A DNA stretch of 64,000 nucleotides, from contig NW_005179072.1 in NCBI RefSeq assembly GCF_000350225.1, forward strand, positions 1 through 64,000, given 5' to 3'. This document shows, in pieces, positions 54,612 through 63,169 of this stretch. Origin of the DNA: Chondrus crispus. Lineage: Eukaryota; Rhodophyta; Florideophyceae; Gigartinales; Gigartinaceae. Position 1 is the first letter of the stretch. Every line of letters starts with the position of its first letter. Both the position numbers and the translations under genes were made by a program. Under the pieces are notes generated by a model. It was given only the letters and a program-made list of their open reading frames with translations. It was not told where the DNA came from and ran no database searches.

Positions 54612-55816
54612 CCGTCGGGTAGGGCTGGGTATAGCCGCCCCCTAGCGCCTGTGGGCACGGCGAAGAATTCCGTCGTGTGCCACATGTGGAAGTAGGCATC
54701 GGCGCGGCGACACCGCAGCCGGCTCTCCTTGGCCGAATTCTCGCCCCACCGCATACGGTCGGCCACACTGTACCACCGGTCGAACGGGCGGGGGAATGCC
54801 ACCAACTGCACGTGGGGCTTAGGATCCACGTCCCCGCCGAGCCTTTCGAAGAGGTCGAACAACCGCGAATGGTACTGGTCCTCACCCACACAGCGGATGT
54901 AGAGAAGATCCGAACGGGAATCCGCCATTACGCGGTGGGGCACGTGGACCCAGCCGGTCCTCCAAGCGGCCGAGCGGTTGTCTTTGCGGATTCGTCCGCG
55001 AGGGGAGGGCGTGCGGATACCCCGCCGCCTGGGGATGGCCCCAAACCGAGCGGCATCGGGGAAGGCCGTTCCGATGTAAGCCTCGACGGACATCGGCGGC
55101 TGCGCCTGTGAGGGGTTGCGACCACCCCGGGGAATCCGGTGGTCTAAGTCGGCCCCGGGCAACCACCTCCGAACGGCACGAACACCCGTCCGGAGCCAGC
55201 CGGATCGCGGCGCCTCTGTCGCCGGGGGCGTGGTCGCGTACGGGTCCGGCGGTACCGGGCGGTCACCCGCCCCGGCCGTCGTCTGCCCCGTGGCTACAAC
55301 CCATTCGGGGGACCGTCTCAGTACGGTCTTCTCGCCGACTTGGGGAGCCGGGGCTGAGCGCGGAGGGCGCGGCAGGGGACCCTGGACGGCGGGAGGGCCG
55401 CGCGAGGGAAGAACCGCCGCGCCCGAAGCCCGCACCCGCGGGGCTGCGATGCTCGCCGCGGGTTGACTCACGGGGCGCGCCCCCAGCGCCGGGTGAAAGG
55501 TAGGGACCGGTGCAGCCGGCGCCGTAGGGAGCTGAGCCCGAGGGGGGTGACCCCGCTCGGACGATCGGTTGTCCATGCGGGAGGAGGACAGGGGGATGGG
55601 ACGAGATGTGGAAGTGGAGATAGTGGGGTGCGTGGTGTGGGGTGATGTGGGAGAAAAGGAAAGCGTGAGGGGACCCATTGCCGCGCCAGGGGATCCGACG
55701 CAGTTAAATACCAAAAACTCCATGGGCTCCCCTATGGAGTTGGCCGTAGTCCGCCCGCGCCCCCGTGGTCGGCGCAAGCTTCTCCGTACGGATGGGACAC
55801 CTTGCAAGCCGGTCAT
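54179..55816 (-). CDS. G2 antisense ORF, upstream part
   Basis: 545 residues open; the likely start is the ATG at 55576 (MDNRSSERGHPPRAQLPTAP), giving about 465 residues. The first 130 are Pro/Ala-rich. A globular, Trp/Phe/Tyr-rich region follows (DLLYIRCVGEDQYHSRLFDL, HVQLVAFPRPFDRWYSVADR, ADAYFHMWHTTEFFAVP) and then hydrophobic helices (LIDAILLSEWAVLALLCFLH). The non-random composition over 350 residues argues that it was translated. No known domain recognised. It runs towards pol, against the element. Confidence 0.6.
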   Translation of the reverse strand: MTGLQGVPSVRRSLRRPRGRGRTTANSIGEPMEFLVFNCVGSPGAAMGPLTLSFSPTSPHTTHPTISTSTSRPIPLSSSRMDNRSSERGHPPRAQLPTAPAAPVPTFHPALGARPVSQPAASIAAPRVRASGAAVLPSRGPPAVQGPLPRPPRSAPAPQVGEKTVLRRSPEWVVATGQTTAGAGDRPVPPDPYATTPPATEAPRSGWLRTGVRAVRRWLPGADLDHRIPRGGRNPSQAQPPMSVEAYIGTAFPDAARFGAIPRRRGIRTPSPRGRIRKDNRSAAWRTGWVHVPHRVMADSRSDLLYIRCVGEDQYHSRLFDLFERLGGDVDPKPHVQLVAFPRPFDRWYSVADRMRWGENSAKESRLRCRRADAYFHMWHTTEFFAVPTGARGRLYPALPDGWSNLETSQYLCVPTPSVLAYAAARWMPDGSFGREATPGMRRLIDAILLSEWAVLALLCFLHAARDGVPFFTRCPDPRLASRNGNEPGERGSLFQLSAGLLQLMGSVGVAATLEGTSFDPVGAEAILDFSERLDWSLPERGDFV

Positions 55817-55866
55817 GTCAACCCCCAGCCGCTACGAGGACGTGTCGCGAAGTAAGGAAGGGGGTC

Positions 55867-56459
55867 TGCGGTACAATTCCACACCGCGACCCCCGGTGGG
55901 AGATGAGAACCGTCGAGACGGGCGGTTACTACATTAGTAATCGTGCACGCGCCCTCTGCAAGCACAGTAGTACCTCCACCGCGTACACGTGGCACAACCG
56001 TTGGCGCCGGTCGTGGCCACGGGCACACGTGTGCGACCCGTCCGGTAAGTAATTAGCAATTAGTGGTTAATGGCACAAATTAGCCAATTTAGTACAGTAG
56101 CTGGTATACAGTATGTAATAGCTACTGTAGCGGGACAGGTGTCCTGGCGTCCCACTTAGGGGTTAAGACCGGGGGCACCTGCCCCGTTCCAGTAAACGGG
56201 GGTAGACTCGCCTCCCTTCCCTTTACGGCTTTTTGCTAACTCCGTCCGGTTTTACCTCTAAGTCTCAGGCTTCTAACCCGTGACCGGCCGTCCGGATCTA
56301 ACACCACCGACCGGCTGCGCGTCACCGGCCACGTGAGCCTTCCCTCTTTTCGAGTCCTTCCGTACGGTTTGCGCTCGCGTGCGTTACCCAGCGGCGCACG
56401 CTCCCTTACCTCTAACCCCCCTCGTTCCGAGTGGTCGGGACGAAGGTAGGTATACCACA
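55867..56459 (+). repeat. G2 3' LTR
   Basis: 593 bp, pair of 43904-44496 with about eight visible differences. Followed by the target duplication CAAAT. Confidence 0.93.
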
Positions 56460-56779
56460 CAAATCACACGAGTACGACGAAGGCAGTTTCATTCTTGTGT
56501 TGTGGGAATCCTCCTTGGGGTAGTACCGTATCAAGTTTGGACAAGCCGATTGTGGTTGCAGGGACCGTTCGCGGTAGTGACCAAAAGTCTTGGTTCGTCT
56601 ACAGGCAAAGTGTTGTGCTTACTCGTGGCACGTTTGATTTAGTTCACAGTCGAAAGACCCGCACTGGCCGACATACAAGGGCAGCGCCCTAAGGCATTTT
56701 TAAGAAGAATACGCTTGTTCCACTCCGCCGGGAACAAGCACCAAGAACGTTTCCGAGTAATCGCTACAAACTTCCTATA
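56460..56779 (+). repeat. Copia B 3' LTR, second part
   Basis: Resumes the LTR interrupted by G2 and ends TTCCTATA, the same end as before the leader at 21078. Copia C starts one or two bases later. Confidence 0.88.
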
Positions 56780-57919
56780 TTGAAAATGTGCGACCACATG
56801 CTGTTATCTGGAAAGTGCAAAATCGAGTGACACGTGTACATGACTCGACGGTCCGGACCCTCACCCCATATCACCACATGACACGTGTAAAGTCTCAGAT
56901 TTTGGGGTTCTGGGGACGAAAGTGGACTTTTGGAGGGTTATGCAAATTTGCATAAATGCCGAAAATTTGCATTTGGCCCGAACCGTTATAGGGCTACACA
57001 GGCAATATGGCAAATCTATTGGGTGTCGGTTCGAATGCTGCAATTCTGTTGGTCTGTTATTGTCCACTTATATGCAGTCATGCTGGTGATATATCTTGAA
57101 TGATCGGTATACGTCTTAATTACATCATTTCGGGGGTTTGAAGTTGTTCACCATGGTTGTAATGGGTAATTACGTGTGGCCTTGGCGCTGGACACTTGTG
57201 TGAGGTGTAAACATGTACACGTCGCCAGGTTGCTGCGTGTACGTACACTTGTACACGTCGCCTACATACGGTCCGGCGCGTGTCCGAGCATAGTACATGT
57301 GAATTAAAAGTACAACAAGTATTTCTCGCAAGAGACATGTACTTACGTGAGTATTCAGTGTACGCGTCACGCTGTATGCGACCCTTGCATCAGCATGCGC
57401 CGTTGTACTACACTCTCGTCAGCATGCGACGTTGTACTGTGCTCTCGTTATGGTGCGCCGTTGGATGCAAGTTGATGACAGTACTCGTGTGATTCACATC
57501 GGATATCACGTGAGATGTGTAGAAAGTCTGGATGCACATTGTTGCTATCCGTGATAGTTGTCTGGCAGTGTGTACCGAAATTAGTAAGGTACGACACAAG
57601 GGCATGTATGGGGACTGAGATATGACAGGACTTTGCGTTGTTGGAAATAGAGAGATGCCAAGTTGTTCATTGCGCAAGAATATATTCTGTCATGTCTGGA
57701 TGCAGATTGGTAAGGTGTGAAACGATTGCATGCATAGGGCCATGGCTTACAGTCACTCGAAATGTGTAGAAACTGTTGTGCACTGATAGTCAATAGTCAA
57801 TTCGTAAGGTGGAAATAGAACAGTGTGGACGGGCCAGAAGAGGACCGCGCTTGGTCGCGCATATGGTGAGTACGGTTTACCAGGTGCCAAAGTAATGGGA
57901 TAGTGTAACACTCCAAGTG

Positions 57920-57927
57920 TATAAGTA
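57920..57927 (+). promoter_or_regulatory. TATA box in copia C LTR
   Basis: TATAAGTA about 1.14 kb into the LTR. The next 30 bases (CGCCGAAAGACGG and onward) match the reverse fragment, marking the likely transcript start region. Confidence 0.65.
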
Positions 57928-58405
57928 TCGCCGAAAGACGGCTCCAAGTAAACCTTGGTACCAACTCCTTCACTCACACATATCAACCTGCCCTCCTTCT
58001 TTCCCTTGCCCCTCCGAACCTACCATTAGGTTATGGGCCCAGTCCCTCGCTGTCGTTTCACTGCATGAGTCTGTCGTTCTCGTTCCGTTGTTTCTGCCGT
58101 CGTTGTCGCTGTCGTTTTCGCTGCCGTTTCTCGTTGTTCTTTCCGCTGGTCTTCTCGCTGTCGTTGTCGCTCTCGTTCTTGCCGTCGTTCTTGGTTTTGG
58201 TTTTCGCTGCTGCTGTCGTTCTTGCTCTCTTGTGTGAATTGGTTTTGGTCATCGCCCCCGCTGTCTTCGTTGTCTTCGTTCTTGGTTTGGCTTTCGTTCT
58301 TGCTGTGGTTCTTGCTGCTGTCTCTGTTTTTGGTCTTCGTCTTCGTTTCCGCTCCCGCTACCGCCGTCGTCGTCAATCTCGCATTTGGTTTTTCTTCGTT
58401 CTCTC

Positions 58406-59077
58406 ATGCAAAGTAAGTTTTGAGTTTCTTTCCATTTCCTACACATCTAAGTGATTGTCTTTGCACGTTTTGGTGGTTCTTAAGAGCAATAATTCCAAAA
58501 TCTGTTACTGACGATTATCTTCATATTCCTTATTGTGAATACCTGTTTTTACGGGGTTGTGTTAGATCTGGAATTAGTACCGGTGCGCTCTGCGCCTGGG
58601 AAGCTGGTCACCGGTCGAACGGTTCGGACATCGGAGGTCGTATCCGTTGAGGTGCTTGAGCCTGAGGATCAACCTTCACCTCGGCTCGCGCTTCCGGGTC
58701 CGTCCTCGAGTTGCGCGCCTTATAAGATTCCTCCGGTTCCTCGCTCTGTTCCCGCACCAATAAAGAGAACTACGCATCGAGTTTCTGCTCGGAAAGCAGC
58801 TGTTCTCGCAGATAAGCAGTTGAAGCGTGAGCGCAAGAAGAATCGTAAGGTGTGCTCCCGGTATAAGCGGTATTGCAAAGTGTGCGGCGTTAGTGGCAAT
58901 AGTGCGAAGGCCTTTTACGACCACATTCAGTCTAGGTCTCATCGCATTCAAGTTGCCAACGCTAAGGAAACTCCGCATTGCATCCCTTTCAATCGCGTAT
59001 TTGAATCTCACGGGCACCTGAAGTGCCACGAGAACGGTGCCGCACACTTAAAGGTAGTTTGTGAACAGAATAGTTAG
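58406..59077 (+). CDS. C2H2/U1-type zinc-finger protein encoded inside the copia C LTR
   Basis: Predicted from ATG 58406: seven coding bases, an intron 58413-58565 (GTAAGT start, CTGAC near 58507, TGTGTTAG end), then an open frame to TAG at 59077, about 172 residues. The long frame alone has no ATG start, which supports splicing. The product has an acidic/Pro-rich first half, a basic stretch (KQLKRERKKNRK) and a finger CKVCGVSGNSAKAFYDHIQS ending H-x5-H (C-x2-C-x12-H-x5-H, matrin/U1 type), near residues 106-128. A second finger (C...HLKCHENGAAH) lacks one Cys. Such proteins bind DNA or double-stranded RNA in the nucleus. It lies upstream of gag and, by comparison with copia B, within U5 of the LTR. 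Not a standard copia gene. Confidence 0.6.
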
Positions 59078-59249
59078 GGATTTCATCCAAATAAATTCAC
59101 ATATCTGTTCCCAAGTTTCTCCTAGTGCAACTTCATTGTAATCGTATCGAATTTCTTAGACGGGTGGGCTTGCCATTGTGTTGAATATCGGTTAACGGCT
59201 TGGGATCCCCGAACGGATTTTCCAATACTTGAAGTTTATTTGCACTAAA

Positions 59250-60017
59250 ATGGAAGATCAAGGAGGAGGAGGATCCATCAGAATCGACAAACTGACGGAC
59301 TCCAACTTCTACGTGTGGAAGCAGAAAATACAACTTCTGCTTGCTCTACGTGATGTTGACCAATACATCGTTGAGGGAAGAGTTCCAAGTGAGGAACGCG
59401 CGGAAGAGCGTAAGAAGTGGATCAGAGGTGACAGTAAAGCTAAAGCACTGATTGGTCTCTCCCTATCAGATGAGCATCTTGAGCATGTACGTGATGTTGA
59501 TACTGCTCATGAGATGTGGGAAGCTATTGTCAACGTGTTTGAGAGGCACACTTTGCTGAACAAACTAGCTGCACGTCGTGAGTTCTACACTGTGAAGATG
59601 CTTTCCGGTGAAAAGGTGCTTGCATACATCAATCGTGTCAAGCAGCTGGCAGCCATCCTCAAGTCAATGAGCGTAAACATCGATGACAAGGAGATGGCCA
59701 TGGCAGTGCTCAACGGTCTGCCTGCCCGTTTCGAGGCTCTCATCGTTGCACTTGATGCTCTCGGTAATGAGGAAAAGATATTCAGTTTGGACTTTGTGAA
59801 AAGTCGTCTGCTGCAGGAAGAGCAACGAGCAAACATGAAGTCTAGCTCCTCACAGACATCGGCTCTGGTTAATCGTGCCCCGAACAATCGGGACATAAAC
59901 GATTACAAATGCACGAACTGCGGTCATACAGGCCATACGGCAACCCGCTGCTGGGGAAAGGATTTGAATGGGCGTCGCCCGGCTCCTCCTAGCGGATATA
60001 AATCGCGTATGTCTTAG
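59250..60017 (+). CDS. Copia C Gag
   Basis: The ATG at 59250 (MEDQGGGGSIRIDKLTDSNF) is chosen because it aligns with the gag starts of copia A/B. About 255 residues: copia gag helices (NFYVWKQKIQLLLALRDVDQ, WEAIVNVFERHTLLNKLAAR, KQLAAILKSMSVNIDDKEMA) and the CCHC knuckle CTNCGHTGHTATRC near the end. Open through its length. Confidence 0.9.
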   Translation: MEDQGGGGSIRIDKLTDSNFYVWKQKIQLLLALRDVDQYIVEGRVPSEERAEERKKWIRGDSKAKALIGLSLSDEHLEHVRDVDTAHEMWEAIVNVFERHTLLNKLAARREFYTVKMLSGEKVLAYINRVKQLAAILKSMSVNIDDKEMAMAVLNGLPARFEALIVALDALGNEEKIFSLDFVKSRLLQEEQRANMKSSSSQTSALVNRAPNNRDINDYKCTNCGHTGHTATRCWGKDLNGRRPAPPSGYKSRMS

Positions 60018-60059
60018 CGGAAACAATCTGCATTTGTCACACAGAAACCTGATCCCGAC

Positions 60060-62547
60060 ATGGTTGTAAACAGCGTCGACTTCACATGTCTGATGTCGAA
60101 AGCTTCGCACACGATCGATATGGAGATGTTGCCTTCGTGGCTCATAGATTCAGCTTGTACAGCTCATATTACATATGACCGATCTTTGTTTGCAACGTAT
60201 GAGCCACTTGAATCCGCCTCTGTTCAGATGGGAACCAAGGCTAGTGCAAAGGTTGCCGGCCGTGGTGACGTTCACTTGAAGTTAAATGTGAATGGCCGCA
60301 TCGAACCGTGCAAGTTGACGGATGTATTGCACGTTCCGGACTTTGCGTTCTCTCTGCTCTCTGTCAGTCGAATGACTGAACTTGGACTGAAAGTTGGGTT
60401 CGAAAATGGAAAATGCATGATCAGACGAGGCCCAACTGTAGTGGCGACTGCGACATTGGTTGGAGAACTTTACGTTCTCGACATCGTCAGTGACATCGGA
60501 TCTGCACATGCTGTCACCCTGCAAACGTGGCATGAGCGCTTTGCACATGTGCATTCTCAAGGTATTGCTTCGATGATTCGTGACAATGTGGTAAGTGGAG
60601 TCAAACTACTTGGTAATGAGGCTAACAAAATCAACAATACTGACAATGATTGCATCTCTGAAAAATGTTCTGCGTGCGTCTACGGCAAAGCCACTCGATC
60701 TGTCATCCCAAATGAGCGGTCCTCGAGGCGGGCATACTTCTGTCTAGACTTAGTTCACTCTGATGTTTGTGGCCCCCTAGAGGTGCAGTCCATTGGTGGT
60801 GCCAAGTACTTCATTACCTTCATAGATGATCACTCAAACTGGTCAGTAGTGTACCCTACCCTATGCACCATAAATCAGAAGCATTTGAACGATACAAAAT
60901 GTTTGCACAACTTGCTCAGACACACACTGGTCGCAAGATCAAAGTGCTTCGCACCGATCGAGGTGGTTGGTGAGTATCTGTCCACGGAGTTTAAGTCTTT
61001 TCTGATTGCAAATGGTACTCAGCATCAAATGACGACCGCGTACACACCGGAGCAAAATGGCGTCGCCGAACGACTGAACAGAACTTTGGTAAACTTGGTG
61101 CGCTCCATGCTAGCGCACAAGAAAGTTACAAAGGTGTTCTGGGCAGAAGCACTTGCCAATGCAGTGTACGTTCGAAATCGAGTCACGTCACGTGCCATTC
61201 CCCCCAAGATGACCCCATACCACTTATGGATGAAATCTGTGCCAAATGTTGGTCATTTGCGTGTTTTCGGTTCAAAGTGTTGGTATACATTACCAAAACA
61301 CAACATCCAGAAACTTGACGCCCGTGCAAAGGAGGCAATGTTTCTGGGGTATGCTGAAAATACGAAAGCTTACAAGTTGTGGGATGGTGATTTGCACAAA
61401 GTGATCGTATCCAGAGATGTTACTTTTGACGAGTCCACGGGAGGCAAATCTGGTGAACCGATGGATACAAACGAGGAGGCTACAACTGATGATGACACAA
61501 TCAACTTGAACATCGATGAGGAAGTTGCAGAAAATGATGCAGTGGCATCAGAAGCATCATCGCCGGATGAACAACAAGACTCTGATGAATCCTCCAATTC
61601 CTCCCGAACTGGAGGGGAGGACGAAACCACCGAAACAGTTGACCAACACGTAGTTGAGGAAGAAACGATTGATCCGCCAACTAATCTCCGTCGGTCTACT
61701 CGCGTTCGCAAAACGCCTAGGGCGTGGTGGGCAGCAGCTTTGGTGACTGCTGGACTCCTTAGCCACGCCCATGTGATAACGGAAATCCCAAACTCGTACA
61801 ACCAAGCTATGGATTCTCCAAAAGCTCGCTTCTGGCAGAAGGGCATCGACAAAGAACTTGCTTCACAACACAAAAACAAAACATGGACACTTGTTCCAAG
61901 ATCTCAAGCATCAAACGTCCTGACGTCCAGGTGGGTTTTCGGAGTGAAGCAACTTCCTGACGAGTCCAGAAAATTGGTCGAAACTGCAAAGGGACGTCTT
62001 GTGGCACGAGGCTTTCAACAAGTAGAAGGCATCGATTACACTGAAACTTTCGCCCCTGTCATCAAGTTCACAACTATCCGTCTGCTGCTGGCACTGGTTG
62101 CGCACTTTGACCTTGAGCTGCATCAGATGGACGTGGTGACTGCCTTCCTCAACGGTGAACTTCACGAAGAAATCTACATGGAGCAACCTGAAGGATGCAT
62201 CGACAAAGTCAAACCTGATTCGGTGTGTAAACTTTTGAAAGCAATCTATGGTCTTAAGCAAGCCCATCGCCAATGGCATAGTAAGATCGATGAGTTTCTG
62301 ATCACTGAACTTGGTTTCAACACTACACGCAGCGACCCATGTCTTTACATTCGACGTCAAGGCAATGTCATCATGATTATCGCGTTGTATGTGGACGATC
62401 TGCTGCTATCCCGAAGTGACTTGGAGGCCATATTATGGATGAAAAATGAACTCAACAAACAATTCGATATGAAAGACCTTGGCAAAGCGAAGACTTGTAT
62501 TGGTCTAGAGATCGACCGTATACGTTCTAAACACGTCCTGACCGTCA
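60060..62547 (+). CDS. Copia C Pol (protease, integrase, RT), 3' end lost
   Basis: Protease WLIDSACTAHITYD near the start, the GAG-pre-integrase zinc region (WHERFAHVHSQGIASMIRD, CSACVYGKATRSV), and the integrase core (LDLVHSDVCGPLEVQSIGGA, then TAYTPEQNGVAERLNRT). An acidic linker (DEATTDDDTINLNIDEE-like) precedes RT: MDVVTAFLNGELHEEIYMEQ, IYGLKQAHRQWHSK and YVDDLLLSRS. The frame runs into G3 at 62548 before RNase H. Related to copia B but distinct. Confidence 0.9.
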
Positions 62548-63169
62548 TGTAGCATAAACCCCCAGTCGCGTTGGGGGTTTAGCTGTGGTTCTTCGAAGAC
62601 CTGTGTACGCGGGAGAGGACAAAAACACACACACCAGAAAAGAACGCGGGCGGTGGTAGCGTGGTAGAGCGGCGGGGAGCGGACGCGAACACAGTACGCG
62701 GTAGAGCGGTTCGACGCGCTCGACGCCCCGGGGCGGCGCTAGTTAGCGTTCTAGCACCGACGGGCGGAGGCAGATCCAGCTCGCGCGCGTACGTTCGCGA
62801 CCGCTACCCGCGTTAGTTTCTAGTTAACGCGCTCGCGTTAAGAGAACGCGTTTAGAATAAGCGGACGGGGTTAGACCTGCGGTGGAGGATCTGGTACCAA
62901 GCCCGTGCTTGTCCTTCTCCTCCCTCCGCCGCCGGCCGCCCTGTCATTTAATATACAAGTAAATAATCTATCATAACATATACTACAGTATCTAGGTAGC
63001 GCCTTACACGGTAAGCTCGCGCGCCTTACTCCGGATCGTCACGCTGTACACGTGCACAGCGAGCAGCAAGCGCGTACTTACAGGCGCGGGTGTGCTCGCT
63101 GTAGTGCATTTTGCGGGAGTACAGTAGTCACCCTGCGCGTTCGAATAACGTCCTCGCGATTATGCTACA
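62548..63169 (-). repeat. G3 LTR (622 bp)
   Basis: Diverged relative of the G1 LTRs. It carries a 9-bp perfect hairpin (AAACCCCCA with TGGGGGTTT) at the same place as the G1 ACACCCC/GGGGTGT hairpin, and TACAGTA-type words. Confidence 0.88.

Larger units (their letters stand above)
43904..56459 (+). mobile_element. Ty3/gypsy fossil G2 with antisense ORFs
   Basis: 12.6 kb between 593-bp LTRs (43904-44496 and 55867-56459). The target duplication CAAAT is at 43899-43903 and 56460-56464, inside the copia B 3' LTR. LTRs start TG and end TATACCACA; about eight differences are visible, so it is relatively young. Sense order: gag, a spacer with promoter-like features, protease, RT, RNase H, integrase, chromodomain. 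Between the chromodomain and the 3' LTR are long ORFs on the opposite strand. A polypurine tract (AAGGAAGGGGG) precedes the 3' LTR. About four breaks in the sense genes. Confidence 0.93.
20677..56779 (+). mobile_element. Ty1/copia fossil B, split by two gypsy insertions
   Basis: Parts: LTR remnant 20677-21078, leader, gag and integrase start to 22692, insertion G1 (22693-39648), integrase to RNase H 39649-42236, and a 3' LTR from 42251 that is split by G2 (43904-56459) and resumes to 56779. Both insertions are flanked by 5-bp target duplications. The 5' LTR is truncated and joined head to head to copia A. The element is broken in about three places apart from the insertions. A polypurine tract (GATCGAGGGGGAG) precedes the 3' LTR. 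Confidence 0.9.
56781..59160 (+). repeat. Copia C 5' LTR (about 2.38 kb)
   Basis: Starts TGAAAATGTGCG; the reverse fragment 12781-14025 has the same start. U3 runs to the TATA box at 57920, then a CT-rich tract (58060-58380), then U5 with the zinc-finger ORF. The 3' end is set by alignment to copia B: both have GTAATC...TTCTTA then CGGGNGGGCTTGCC as the leader start. The end is inferred, since the 3' LTR is outside the window. Confidence 0.75.
56781..62547 (+). mobile_element. Ty1/copia fossil C, cut by gypsy G3
   Basis: 5' LTR 56781 to about 59160, leader, gag 59250-60017, and pol to 62547 where G3 starts within the reverse transcriptase/RNase H part. Related to copia A/B (gag start, leader and pol align) but clearly a different subfamily with a longer LTR. 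The 3' half lies beyond G3, outside the window. Apart from the insertion about two breaks. Its LTR carries a zinc-finger ORF. Confidence 0.9.
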
